Shown: positions 57,546 to 64,000 of the stretch, piece by piece
Layout of the letters: each line of letters begins with the position of its first letter
How positions within the stretch are numbered: position 1 is the first letter of the stretch
Position numbers and translations under genes: made by a program
Assembly: GCA_019118905.1 (NCBI GenBank)
Contig: DWYA01000048.1
Location: 1-64,000 of the forward strand
Length of the DNA stretch: 64,000 bases
Direction of reading: 5' to 3'
From: Ruthenibacterium avium
GTDB taxonomy: Bacteria; Bacillota; Clostridia; Oscillospirales; Ruminococcaceae
The notes under the pieces: model-generated
The model's input: the letters and a program-made list of their open reading frames with translations, nothing else
The model's database searches: none
Told to the model about the DNA's origin: nothing

Positions 57546-57680
57546 TTAAAACTCGACGTCATCGTCATCATAAATTTCAACATATTCCGGTGCAGTCGAT
57601 TTATCAAAATAGGCCAGCGCTGCCAACACGGCGATGGCGCCCGCACAAATAGCCGCCAATTTTACAAAAAACTTCAACAT
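57546..57680 (-). CDS. 44-residue membrane microprotein
   Basis: A short gene of 44 residues plus stop. The ATG at 57680 has a strong GAGGGAGG 7 bases upstream, and the gene ends before its own terminator. The protein begins MLKFFVKLAAICAGAIAVLA, giving one hydrophobic helix (about 4-24). A short polar tail ends in an acidic run (EIYDDDDVEF). Basic N-terminus and acidic C-terminus suggest a single-span protein with the tail outside (inference). I do not know a family. Ribosome binding site, helix and terminator together make it credible. Confidence 0.7.
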   Translation of the reverse strand: MLKFFVKLAAICAGAIAVLAALAYFDKSTAPEYVEIYDDDDVEF

Positions 57681-57769
57681 ATAAAAACCTCCCTCAAAAT
57701 TATAAACCAATTGATCAAGCGGCTTAACACCGCATCAGCCAAACCAAAACTTTTTGCTTGCGTAACCCG

Positions 57770-58342
57770 TTAATAGGGAACGACCACCAAGGGCTGCATT
57801 CCTTCCGCGCAGGGGACTCCTGCGCTTTCCGATACCTCAAATGCTGCGCCAAACGCCTTTTCGCGGGTATCGTACAAAAATGCATTCGCCATTAAAAAGC
57901 TGCCCGCATGAGGAACACTGCCGAATACCTTTTCAAAAACAGCGGCGGGTACAATTCCTTGTGCGCCCCAGTAAAGCCCCTGTTCATCTCCGCCGGAAAA
58001 ACGGCTGGCATCTTCGCACGAAAGCGCGGTGGAAGAAACTGAACCATCGGTTTCCTCTGCGGTGTGAACCTCCAGGCAAACCGGCGTGTGAAACCCAACC
58101 CGAAGCGAAAGCCACGGCGAGCCCGAAACATCGCACGAAAGCGCGACCGCAGCGTACTGCGTAGGGGGCGGCGTTTCGTCAAAGACGGTAAATTGATAGA
58201 AGAAGTCACCGTGGTAAAGATAGCACTTTAAATAAGCATAAATGCAGCCACGCGCCGGCTGGCCGCAAAACTCGGTCAGCTTTAAAGCGGGCAGGGCTTC
58301 TGCGGCAATCGGGGTGGCGCTGTCAGTAATAAAAAAAGGCAT
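57770..58342 (-). CDS. Hypothetical beta-rich protein, unknown
   Basis: 190 residues from the ATG at 58342, with AAGGAGG 6 bases upstream; the open frame upstream of this is not coding. There is no signal peptide or TM helix. It alternates hydrophobic and polar residues (CIYAYLKCYLYHGDFFYQFTVFDE near 32-55, SPWLSLRVGFHTPVCLEV near 75-95), suggesting a beta sandwich, loosely like CBM9-type domains; the resemblance is unproven. It is transcribed alone, divergent from the rnf operon and upstream of the microprotein gene. Confidence 0.65.
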   Translation of the reverse strand: MPFFITDSATPIAAEALPALKLTEFCGQPARGCIYAYLKCYLYHGDFFYQFTVFDETPPPTQYAAVALSCDVSGSPWLSLRVGFHTPVCLEVHTAEETDGSVSSTALSCEDASRFSGGDEQGLYWGAQGIVPAAVFEKVFGSVPHAGSFLMANAFLYDTREKAFGAAFEVSESAGVPCAEGMQPLVVVPY

Positions 58343-58463
58343 CCTAAGCCTCCTTAGCACGACATTCTTAACAAGGTATAGTATAGCACAGTTTGTGCGT
58401 GGTGTATAGAGGAAAAATGCAGGTACAGGCTGCAAGCGGATTGTGAAAGAATTGTTTTTTTTG

Positions 58464-58492
58464 TTGCACGAGTATTCATAAAATGTTAAAAT
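58464..58492 (+). promoter_or_regulatory. Putative rnf operon promoter
   Basis: TTGCAC at 58464-58469, a 17-base spacer and TAAAAT at 58487-58492, about 70 bases before rnfC. The -35 is weak. No Rex-like site is seen in this region. Confidence 0.45.
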
Positions 58493-58565
58493 AAAATGGC
58501 ATGGAATATGTGTTTTTTGACTGATTCCGGCGAATGTGCAATAGGAAAAGAGAGGGATTTTTGTG

Positions 58566-59876
58566 ATGTTTGCAAAGCTCAAACGTGCCGCACAGGGCGC
58601 GCAGGTGCCGCATGCAAAACGCACTGCAAATTCTCCGACAGAAAAAATGCCGTTGCCAAGCCGTGTGGTGCTGCCGATGCAGCAGCATATCGGCGCGCCG
58701 TGTACGCCTGTGGTAAAAAAAGGCGATACGGTAATGGTGGGCACTGTTGTGGGAAAAGCGGGCGGATTTGTCAGTGCGGACATCCATTCGGGGGTATCGG
58801 GCACAGTGGAGAGTGTCGATACCTTGTTGATGTCGAACGGCGCCAAGGTGCAGGCGGTTGTTATTATTCCTGACGGCGAACAAACGCCTGATCCGGCTTG
58901 CTGTCCGCCGGAAGTAACGGATGCAAAAAGCTTGGTGCAGGCGGCACAGCAGTGCGGCCTGGTGGGCTTGGGCGGCGCAGGATTTCCCACAGCCGTCAAG
59001 CTTTCTCCCAAGAATTTGGACGAGATTGACACGCTCGTGATTAACGGAGCCGAATGTGAACCGTATATCACAGCGGATAACCGCGAATTTTTGGAGTGCA
59101 GCGATACGGTAATGCGCGGCGTGAAAGCGGTAAAAGAGCATCTTGGTATCAAAAAGGTAATTTTCGGCATCGAGCGCAATAAGCCCGAGGCAATTGATTT
59201 GATGTTCAGCCTGACAAAAGGCGACAGCGCTTATGAAGTAAAGCCGCTGGAAAGCCGCTATCCGCAGGGTGCAGAGAAGGTTCTGATTGAAAAGACAACG
59301 GGGCGTGAGGTTCCCCGCGGCGGGCTGCCGTCAGATGTGGGCGTGATTGTAATGAACGTCACCACCGTTTCCACGTTGGGCAAATTTTTAGAAACCGGAA
59401 TGCCCCTGACTACCAAGCGCCTGACCATTGACGGCGATGCGGTCAACGGGGCAAAAAATGTGGAAGTCATCATCGGTACTCCCATTCAGGAAGTGCTTGA
59501 TTTCTGCGGCGGCGTGCGCGACGACGCAGCAAAAGTGCTGATGGGTGGCCCCATGATGGGCATTGCTGTGCCCAGCACGGATTTACCGGTACTCAAGCAG
59601 AACAACGCCATTTTAGTATTTTCGGAAAGAAGGGCGCATTTGCCCAAACCATCCGCCTGCATTCGCTGCGGCCGCTGCATTGAGGCGTGTCCGATGGGGC
59701 TTTCGCCCGTAGAAATTGCCGGTGCTTATAACCGCGGCGACGTTGACGCGCTCAACGCTATGACGGTGGACCTTTGCATGAGCTGCGGCTGCTGCACCTT
59801 TGTGTGCCCGGCAAAGCGTCCTGTGGCACAAACGATGAACCAGGCGAAAGTCATGCAGAAAAAGGGAGGCAAGTAA
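58566..59876 (+). CDS. rnfC: Rnf complex subunit RnfC
   Basis: 436 residues from the ATG at 58566 (a GTG directly before it is also possible), with AGAGAGGGA upstream. RnfC is the peripheral NADH-binding subunit. An N-terminal biotinyl/RnfC-like domain (PLPSRVVLPMQQHIGAP) is followed by the FMN/NADH Rossmann domain (GLVGLGGAGFPTAVKL, NGAECEPYITADNRE). Two [4Fe-4S] motifs are near the end (CIRCGRCIEACPMGLSP and CMSCGCCTFVCPAKRP). It is the first gene of C-D-G-E-A-B. Confidence 0.96.
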   Translation: MFAKLKRAAQGAQVPHAKRTANSPTEKMPLPSRVVLPMQQHIGAPCTPVVKKGDTVMVGTVVGKAGGFVSADIHSGVSGTVESVDTLLMSNGAKVQAVVIIPDGEQTPDPACCPPEVTDAKSLVQAAQQCGLVGLGGAGFPTAVKLSPKNLDEIDTLVINGAECEPYITADNREFLECSDTVMRGVKAVKEHLGIKKVIFGIERNKPEAIDLMFSLTKGDSAYEVKPLESRYPQGAEKVLIEKTTGREVPRGGLPSDVGVIVMNVTTVSTLGKFLETGMPLTTKRLTIDGDAVNGAKNVEVIIGTPIQEVLDFCGGVRDDAAKVLMGGPMMGIAVPSTDLPVLKQNNAILVFSERRAHLPKPSACIRCGRCIEACPMGLSPVEIAGAYNRGDVDALNAMTVDLCMSCGCCTFVCPAKRPVAQTMNQAKVMQKKGGK

Positions 59877-59880
59877 TCCA

Positions 59881-60813
59881 ATGGAATCTAAAAAATTACT
59901 CGTTACTGCTTCGCCCCACCTGACCGACGGCTCCTCCACAATGGGGCTGATGGTTCACGTTATCATTGCGCTGGTGCCTGCGTGGATTGCGTCCGTGCTC
60001 ATCTTTGGGCTGCGGGCTTTGGCGGTCAGCGCGGTCACTGTGATTGCGTGCGTGGTGTTTGAAGCACTCTACAATATTTTGATGAAAAAGCCGCAGACCA
60101 TCGGCGATTGTTCCGCAGTGGTCACAGGCATCATTTTGGCTTTTAACCTTCCGGCTTCCATTCCTCTGTGGATTGCTGTGGTCGGTGCGTTTGTGGCCAT
60201 TGTCGTCACAAAACAGCTGTTTGGCGGTTTGGGCATGAACTTTGCCAATCCGGCTCTTGTCGGGCGCATTGCGCTGTTTATCGGCTTTGCGGCTCGCATG
60301 ACGAATTACACCCCGCCCGAAGGTGCGTTAGACGGCATGGCCAGTGCAACGCCGCTGGCTTTGGCAAAGACCCAAAGCGGCATCGCGATGCTGAAAGACC
60401 TCTTGCTGGGCACACACCCCGGTATGCTGGGTGAAACCTGCGCTGTGGCGCTTATTTTGGGCGGTATTTATTTGATCGCTACAAAAACCATCAGCCCGGC
60501 GGTTCCCGTCAGCTACCTTGCCACGGTAGCGGTGATGTGTGTTCTGCTGGGACAAGATGTCGTGCTGCACCTGCTGTCGGGCGGTTTGCTGCTGGGCGCC
60601 TTTTTCATGGCGACGGACTACGTCACCAGCCCGTTTACATTAAAGGGAAAAATTGTGTTCGGCATTGGGCTGGGCATTATTACTTGTGCCATTCGTTTCT
60701 ACGGGAATATGAACGAGGGCGTCAGCTTTGCAATTTTGCTGATGAACTTGGTTGTGCCTTATATCAACGACTTGACACGTCAAAAGCCGCTGGGAGGTGC
60801 GAACGCAAAATGA
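59881..60813 (+). CDS. rnfD: Rnf complex subunit RnfD
   Basis: 310 residues with about nine to ten TM helices. RnfD carries covalently bound FMN on a Thr in the family; the region near ASATPLALAKTQSGI (about 158-172) is the expected site. Related to NqrB. Starts 4 bases after rnfC and overlaps rnfG by 4 bases (ATGA). Confidence 0.95.
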   Translation: MESKKLLVTASPHLTDGSSTMGLMVHVIIALVPAWIASVLIFGLRALAVSAVTVIACVVFEALYNILMKKPQTIGDCSAVVTGIILAFNLPASIPLWIAVVGAFVAIVVTKQLFGGLGMNFANPALVGRIALFIGFAARMTNYTPPEGALDGMASATPLALAKTQSGIAMLKDLLLGTHPGMLGETCAVALILGGIYLIATKTISPAVPVSYLATVAVMCVLLGQDVVLHLLSGGLLLGAFFMATDYVTSPFTLKGKIVFGIGLGIITCAIRFYGNMNEGVSFAILLMNLVVPYINDLTRQKPLGGANAK

Positions 60814-61748
60814 ACGTATGGAATGATTTTGCCAAGCCCGTTGTGGTGCTGGGCAGCATTTGTGTGCTCACAGGTGCGCTGCTGGCTGTCACCCACAGCG
60901 TGACGCAGCCCATTATTGACGCAAACGCGATTGCAACGGCCAATGCCGCACGCGCAGAACTTTTGCCCGAAGCGGATACCTTTACGGAAAATACTTCTGT
61001 CGCTGTGGACGGCGTGACGGAAATTTATGTGGCGGATAACGGAGCGGGTGTCGTGATTACTGCGGAAGCGGGCGGCTACGGCGGCCCGGTGCCGGTTATG
61101 GTCGCTCTCAACGCCGACGGAGTGATTTCGGCGGTCAAGTTTTTAGATAACAGCGAGACGCCGGGCTTGGGCCAAAAGATAAAGGACGAAGCATTTTCTT
61201 CACAGTTTGTCGGAAAGCCTGCCTCTGAGCTGACGCTGGGCACAGACATCACTGCCATTGCGGGCGTTACCATTTCCAGCCGTGCCGCGACAAACGCCGT
61301 CAATTATGCGATTGAAGCCTATGCGATTTTAAACGGTGCCGAGCAGACAGCTGAGCTGACCGAGGAAGAAGTGCTGGCGGCGGTGCTGCCGGACGGCGGT
61401 GCGCTGACCCCCGTCGAAACGGATGCAGCCGGGGTAACGGCAGCTTATGAAGCGGAAAACGGCGGCATGGTAATTCAAGTGGAAGGTGTTGGCTACCACG
61501 ATAAACCCATGATAGCGATTGTAGGCTTTGATGCCCAAGGCGTGATTACAGGCGTTTGGACAAACGGCATGAACGAAGGCGAACCTGTGCGCGAAGCGCT
61601 GACGGGCTTTGACTTCGGCGCGGGTGCCGTGGGCAGCACCGACTTGTCGGGCGTGGACGGCGTGGCCGGAGCAACAGGTTCCTCTGACCTGATGAAACAA
61701 ACGATTCAAATGGCACTCGATGCCTATCAGGCAGTAAAGGGGGCGTAA
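60810..61748 (+). CDS. rnfG: Rnf complex subunit RnfG with two FMN-binding units
   Basis: 312 residues, much longer than the usual roughly 180-210. One TM helix (about 10-30) anchors an extracytoplasmic part with two tandem FMN-bind units. Unit 1 (about 51-170) has GGPVPVMVALNADGVISAV, ETPGLGQKI and AGVTISS with candidate flavin-Thr T154. Unit 2 (about 190-310) has KPMIAIVGFDAQGVITGV and AGATGSS with T289, the better match to the S/T-GAT-x-S motif. The linkers before each unit also resemble each other, so the whole unit seems duplicated. It would carry one or two covalent FMN in the ion-coupled electron path. Confidence 0.93.
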   Translation: MNVWNDFAKPVVVLGSICVLTGALLAVTHSVTQPIIDANAIATANAARAELLPEADTFTENTSVAVDGVTEIYVADNGAGVVITAEAGGYGGPVPVMVALNADGVISAVKFLDNSETPGLGQKIKDEAFSSQFVGKPASELTLGTDITAIAGVTISSRAATNAVNYAIEAYAILNGAEQTAELTEEEVLAAVLPDGGALTPVETDAAGVTAAYEAENGGMVIQVEGVGYHDKPMIAIVGFDAQGVITGVWTNGMNEGEPVREALTGFDFGAGAVGSTDLSGVDGVAGATGSSDLMKQTIQMALDAYQAVKGA

Positions 61749-61750
61749 CG

Positions 61751-62446
61751 ATGAAAGAGAAATTGAAAATTTTAACCAATGGTTTGATGAAAGAAAACCC
61801 TTCTTTGCGCCTTGTTTTGGGAACCTGCCCGACGCTGGCTGTCACAACGCTGGCAGTCAACGGCCTTGGAATGGGTTTGGCAGCCACCTTTGTGCTGGTT
61901 TGCTCCAACGTGGTCATCTCTGCTCTGCGCAGGGTGATTCCCGATAAGGTGCGTCTGCCGGCTTATATTACCATCATTGCCACCTTTGTTACGGTGCTGC
62001 AAATGTTGGTGAAGGCATATTTGCCTAGTTTGGATACCGCGCTGGGCATTTTCCTGCCGCTGATTGTGGTGAACTGCATCATCTTGGGTCGTGCGGAGAT
62101 GTTCGCCTCGAAAAACGGAGTAATTGCTTCGGCACTCGACGGCATTGGCATGGGCCTCGGCTTTACGCTGGCACTTGTGCTCATGGGCACTGTGCGTGAG
62201 GTGCTGGGCGCGGGCACATTGTTCGGTGTGCAGGTCATTCCTGCTTCGATTGACCCCATGACGGTATTTATCACCCCGCCGGGCGGCTTTTTCGTGTTTG
62301 GCTGTCTGATGGCGCTTGTCATTTGGGTGGAAACCAAAACCAATCAGCGCGTCAAGCGCAGCGTGGGTTGTGAAGGTTGTCCCGCACACGGTGCGTGTGC
62401 CGGTGGCTGTGCTTCGCAGCCGCAGGAAGGAGGCACAGCAGAATGA
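61751..62446 (+). CDS. rnfE: Rnf complex subunit RnfE with Cys-rich tail
   Basis: 231 residues, six TM helices, homologous to NqrD and RnfA. Signatures: ENPSLRLVLGTCPTLAVTTLA near 15 (membrane Cys near 26) and LPLIVVNCIILGRAEMFASKN near 98 (second Cys), which hold the intramembrane iron in RnfA/RnfE pairs. The C-terminus adds a soluble tail with four Cys (VGCEGCPAHGACAGGC) of unknown role. It overlaps rnfA by 4 bases. Confidence 0.95.
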   Translation: MKEKLKILTNGLMKENPSLRLVLGTCPTLAVTTLAVNGLGMGLAATFVLVCSNVVISALRRVIPDKVRLPAYITIIATFVTVLQMLVKAYLPSLDTALGIFLPLIVVNCIILGRAEMFASKNGVIASALDGIGMGLGFTLALVLMGTVREVLGAGTLFGVQVIPASIDPMTVFITPPGGFFVFGCLMALVIWVETKTNQRVKRSVGCEGCPAHGACAGGCASQPQEGGTAE

Positions 62447-63036
62447 AAGAGCTTGCCGTCATTTTCTTTAGCATGATTTTAGTGAATAACTATGTCTTGG
62501 TTCAATTTTTGGGCATTTGCCCGTTTTTGGGCGTTTCCAAAAAGCTGAATAGCGCATTCGGCATGTCCTGCGCCGTTATTTTCGTTATGGCGCTGGCAAC
62601 CGCTGTCACTTGGCCGCTGTATACCTATTTACTGCTGCCGAACGACATGGAGTATTTGCAAACCATCGTTTATATTTTAATTATTGCTGTGCTGGTGCAG
62701 CTGGTGGAAATTATTTTAAAGCGCTTTGTGCCGCCTTTGCATCAGGCATTGGGCGTTTATCTGCCGCTCATTACCACCAACTGTGCCGTGCTGGGCGTGA
62801 CGATTTCCGTGATTGACAACGGCTACAACTTTGCCCAGAGCATGGTTTGTGCGGTGGGCGCAGGCGCGGGCTTTATGCTGGCGATGGTGCTGTTCTCCGG
62901 CGTGCGCAAGCGTGTCGAGGAGGCAAAGCCGCCCAAGTGCTTTGAGGGGCTGCCCATCACACTGGTTTCTGCTGCCATTGTCAGCCTGTCGTTTATGGGC
63001 TTCGGCGGCATCATTGAACATATTTTCGGTGTATAA
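62443..63036 (+). CDS. rnfA: Rnf complex subunit RnfA
   Basis: 197 residues from the ATG at 62443. Six TM helices; NNYVLVQFLGICPFLGVSKK near 17 and YLPLITTNCAVLGVTI near 103 carry the two cysteines that, with those of RnfE, form the intramembrane iron site. AGGAGG is located inside the end of rnfE. Confidence 0.96.
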   Translation: MKELAVIFFSMILVNNYVLVQFLGICPFLGVSKKLNSAFGMSCAVIFVMALATAVTWPLYTYLLLPNDMEYLQTIVYILIIAVLVQLVEIILKRFVPPLHQALGVYLPLITTNCAVLGVTISVIDNGYNFAQSMVCAVGAGAGFMLAMVLFSGVRKRVEEAKPPKCFEGLPITLVSAAIVSLSFMGFGGIIEHIFGV

Positions 63037-63060
63037 CCGCAACGCGAGAGGAGTCAGTTT

Positions 63061-63867
63061 ATGAGTATTGGACTTGCTGCCGTCGTCTTGCTGGCGATCG
63101 GCATTTTGGGTGCGCTCATTTTGGTGCTGGCAGCGCATTTTCTGCATGTGCCCGAGGATGAGCGTGTGGGCTTGGTGCAGGCGTGCCTTCCCGGCGCAAA
63201 CTGCGGCGCGTGTGGTTATGCGGGCTGTGCCGACTATGCCAAGGCGATTGTGGAAGGCGCACCGGTGAATAAATGTGTACCCGGCGGTGCAAAAACTGCG
63301 CAGGAAGCTGCCCAAATTATGGGCGTAGAAGCAGGTACCGTGGCAAAACGCAAGGCCATTGTGGCCTGCCAGGGCAATTATTCCAACACACAGGATAAAT
63401 ATGAATACGAAGGCATTGAAAGCTGTTCGGCCTGTGCCGCATTGTATGCCGGACATGCAGCCTGTGAGTATGGCTGTCTTGGTTACGGGGATTGCGTAAA
63501 AGCATGTGCGTTTGGCGCGATTACCGTTGTGAATGGGCTGGCGCATGTGGACCAAGATAAGTGCACCGGCTGCGGCGCTTGTGAGCAAGCATGCCCCAAG
63601 AAAGTGATTTGGATTCGTCCCGAGGGCGAAAAGCCCATTGTCATGTGTGCCAACCACGACCGCGGCGCACTGACGCGCAAGGCGTGCAGTGCGGGCTGTA
63701 TCGGCTGCATGAAGTGTGAAAAGAATTGCCCGGCGGATGCCATTCATGTCAACAATAACGTGGCGCGTGTGGACTATGACAAGTGTACGGGCTGCGGCAA
63801 ATGTGAGGAGCTTTGCCCGGTTCATGCTATTGCCATTTTGCGGGCAACACCGAAAGCACAGGGATGA
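63061..63867 (+). CDS. rnfB: Rnf complex subunit RnfB (ferredoxin-type)
   Basis: 268 residues. An N-terminal TM helix (about 4-26) anchors a cytoplasmic electron-input subunit. Cysteine groups in order: CLPGANCGACGYAGC (four-Cys cluster near 40-55), a central set (CQGN near 103, CSACAAL near 121, CEYGCLGYGDC near 135 continuing as CVKACAFGAI), CTGCGACEQACPKK (near 172), CIGCMKCEKNCPADA (near 212) and CTGCGKCEELCPVHA (near 243). It thus has several [4Fe-4S] sites for taking electrons from ferredoxin. GAGAGGAG precedes the ATG. The stop overlaps the next gene. Confidence 0.96.
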   Translation: MSIGLAAVVLLAIGILGALILVLAAHFLHVPEDERVGLVQACLPGANCGACGYAGCADYAKAIVEGAPVNKCVPGGAKTAQEAAQIMGVEAGTVAKRKAIVACQGNYSNTQDKYEYEGIESCSACAALYAGHAACEYGCLGYGDCVKACAFGAITVVNGLAHVDQDKCTGCGACEQACPKKVIWIRPEGEKPIVMCANHDRGALTRKACSAGCIGCMKCEKNCPADAIHVNNNVARVDYDKCTGCGKCEELCPVHAIAILRATPKAQG

Positions 63868-64000
63868 GAACGCCAGTGGATGGCATTCAGCTGCTCACCG
63901 GTGAACAAAGGCAGCGGGAAATTCCTGCCTTAACCGGGCTCTTTGAGCGTTCTGTGCAAGCGACACATGCATTTTTAAAGGCGGACGAGGCGGCGCACAT
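63864..64000 (+). CDS. GNAT N-acetyltransferase, 5' part only
   Basis: The ATG at 63864 overlaps the rnfB stop (ATGA) and the frame stays open to the window edge (45 full codons). The segment PALTGLFERSVQATHAFL closely resembles the N-terminal helix of GNAT acetyltransferases of the WxxSVRATHDFL type. Acetyl-CoA-binding motifs would lie beyond the window. It is translationally coupled to rnfB, but nothing shows a role in Rnf function. Confidence 0.7.
   Translation, partial: MRTPVDGIQLLTGEQRQREIPALTGLFERSVQATHAFLKADEAAH

Overview
The window is chromosomal DNA from a flagellated, anaerobic, low-to-mid-GC Firmicute of the class Clostridia. An Oscillospiraceae/Ruminococcaceae-type organism is my best guess, by inference only. 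Supporting signs are strong AGGAGG-type ribosome binding sites, frequent GTG/TTG starts, bifunctional AdhE, a six-subunit Rnf complex, rubredoxin-type oxygen defence, class B sortase, FliY (the Gram-positive switch protein), CheC/CheD, and a Firmicutes-type fla operon. I see no rRNA, tRNA, CRISPR array, insertion sequence, integrase or prophage gene. Gene density is high, and almost all open frames antisense to the listed genes are shadows.

Layout. 0-6 kb: small orphan genes, an M29 aminopeptidase, a VanY-like lipoprotein, and the rRNA/ribosomal-protein methyltransferase pair rsmE-prmA. 6.2-9.1 kb: adhE behind a promoter that carries a near-perfect Rex operator and a foldable leader, followed by duplicated terminators. 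9.5-13.4 kb: sbcD-sbcC. 13.6-20.2 kb: envelope and signalling genes (class B sortase, chemoreceptor, low-molecular-weight phosphatase, and an active plus a degenerate M23 peptidase in one operon). 20.5-28.9 kb: a compact aromatic amino acid block (pheA, aroB, aroC, an aroE-aroK fusion, aroQ, aroF, aroA, tyrA). It supplies every step from erythrose-4-phosphate plus PEP to phenylpyruvate and 4-hydroxyphenylpyruvate, and several genes overlap. 28.9-29.1 kb: an intergenic cluster of DnaA-box-like 9-mers. 29.1-31.6 kb: GNAT acetyltransferase, cyclophilin and L-cysteine desulfidase.

31.7-56.4 kb is one long flagellar/chemotaxis operon, all on the plus strand. It starts with an AT-rich upstream region, a strong sigma-A-type promoter and a roughly 300-nt leader with several stems. 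The order is fliE-F-G-H-I-J-K, flgD, a TIGR02530-type gene, flgE, flbD, motA, motB, fliM, fliY, cheY, fliO-P-Q-R, flhB, flhA, fliA (sigma-28), flgF, flgG, cheC, cheD. The genes flgB, flgC, fliL, flhF, flhG and cheA/B/R/W, common in or near such operons, are not in this window. FlgD carries a fibronectin type III C-terminus. Two intra-operon hairpin regions (after flgE, and between fliP and fliQ) may tune distal expression.

56.7-58.4 kb holds a high-molecular-weight rubredoxin gene whose promoter is covered by a Fur/PerR-like box, a 44-residue membrane microprotein and an orphan gene. 58.5-63.9 kb encodes the Rnf complex in the order C-D-G-E-A-B. RnfG has two tandem FMN-binding units and RnfE has a cysteine-rich tail. 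The window ends inside a GNAT acetyltransferase gene that overlaps rnfB.

Functional links (inference): AdhE (NADH sink, Rex-controlled) and Rnf (ferredoxin:NAD oxidoreductase coupled to ion transport) together handle redox balance of a fermenting anaerobe, while the rubredoxin protein handles oxygen or peroxide stress.
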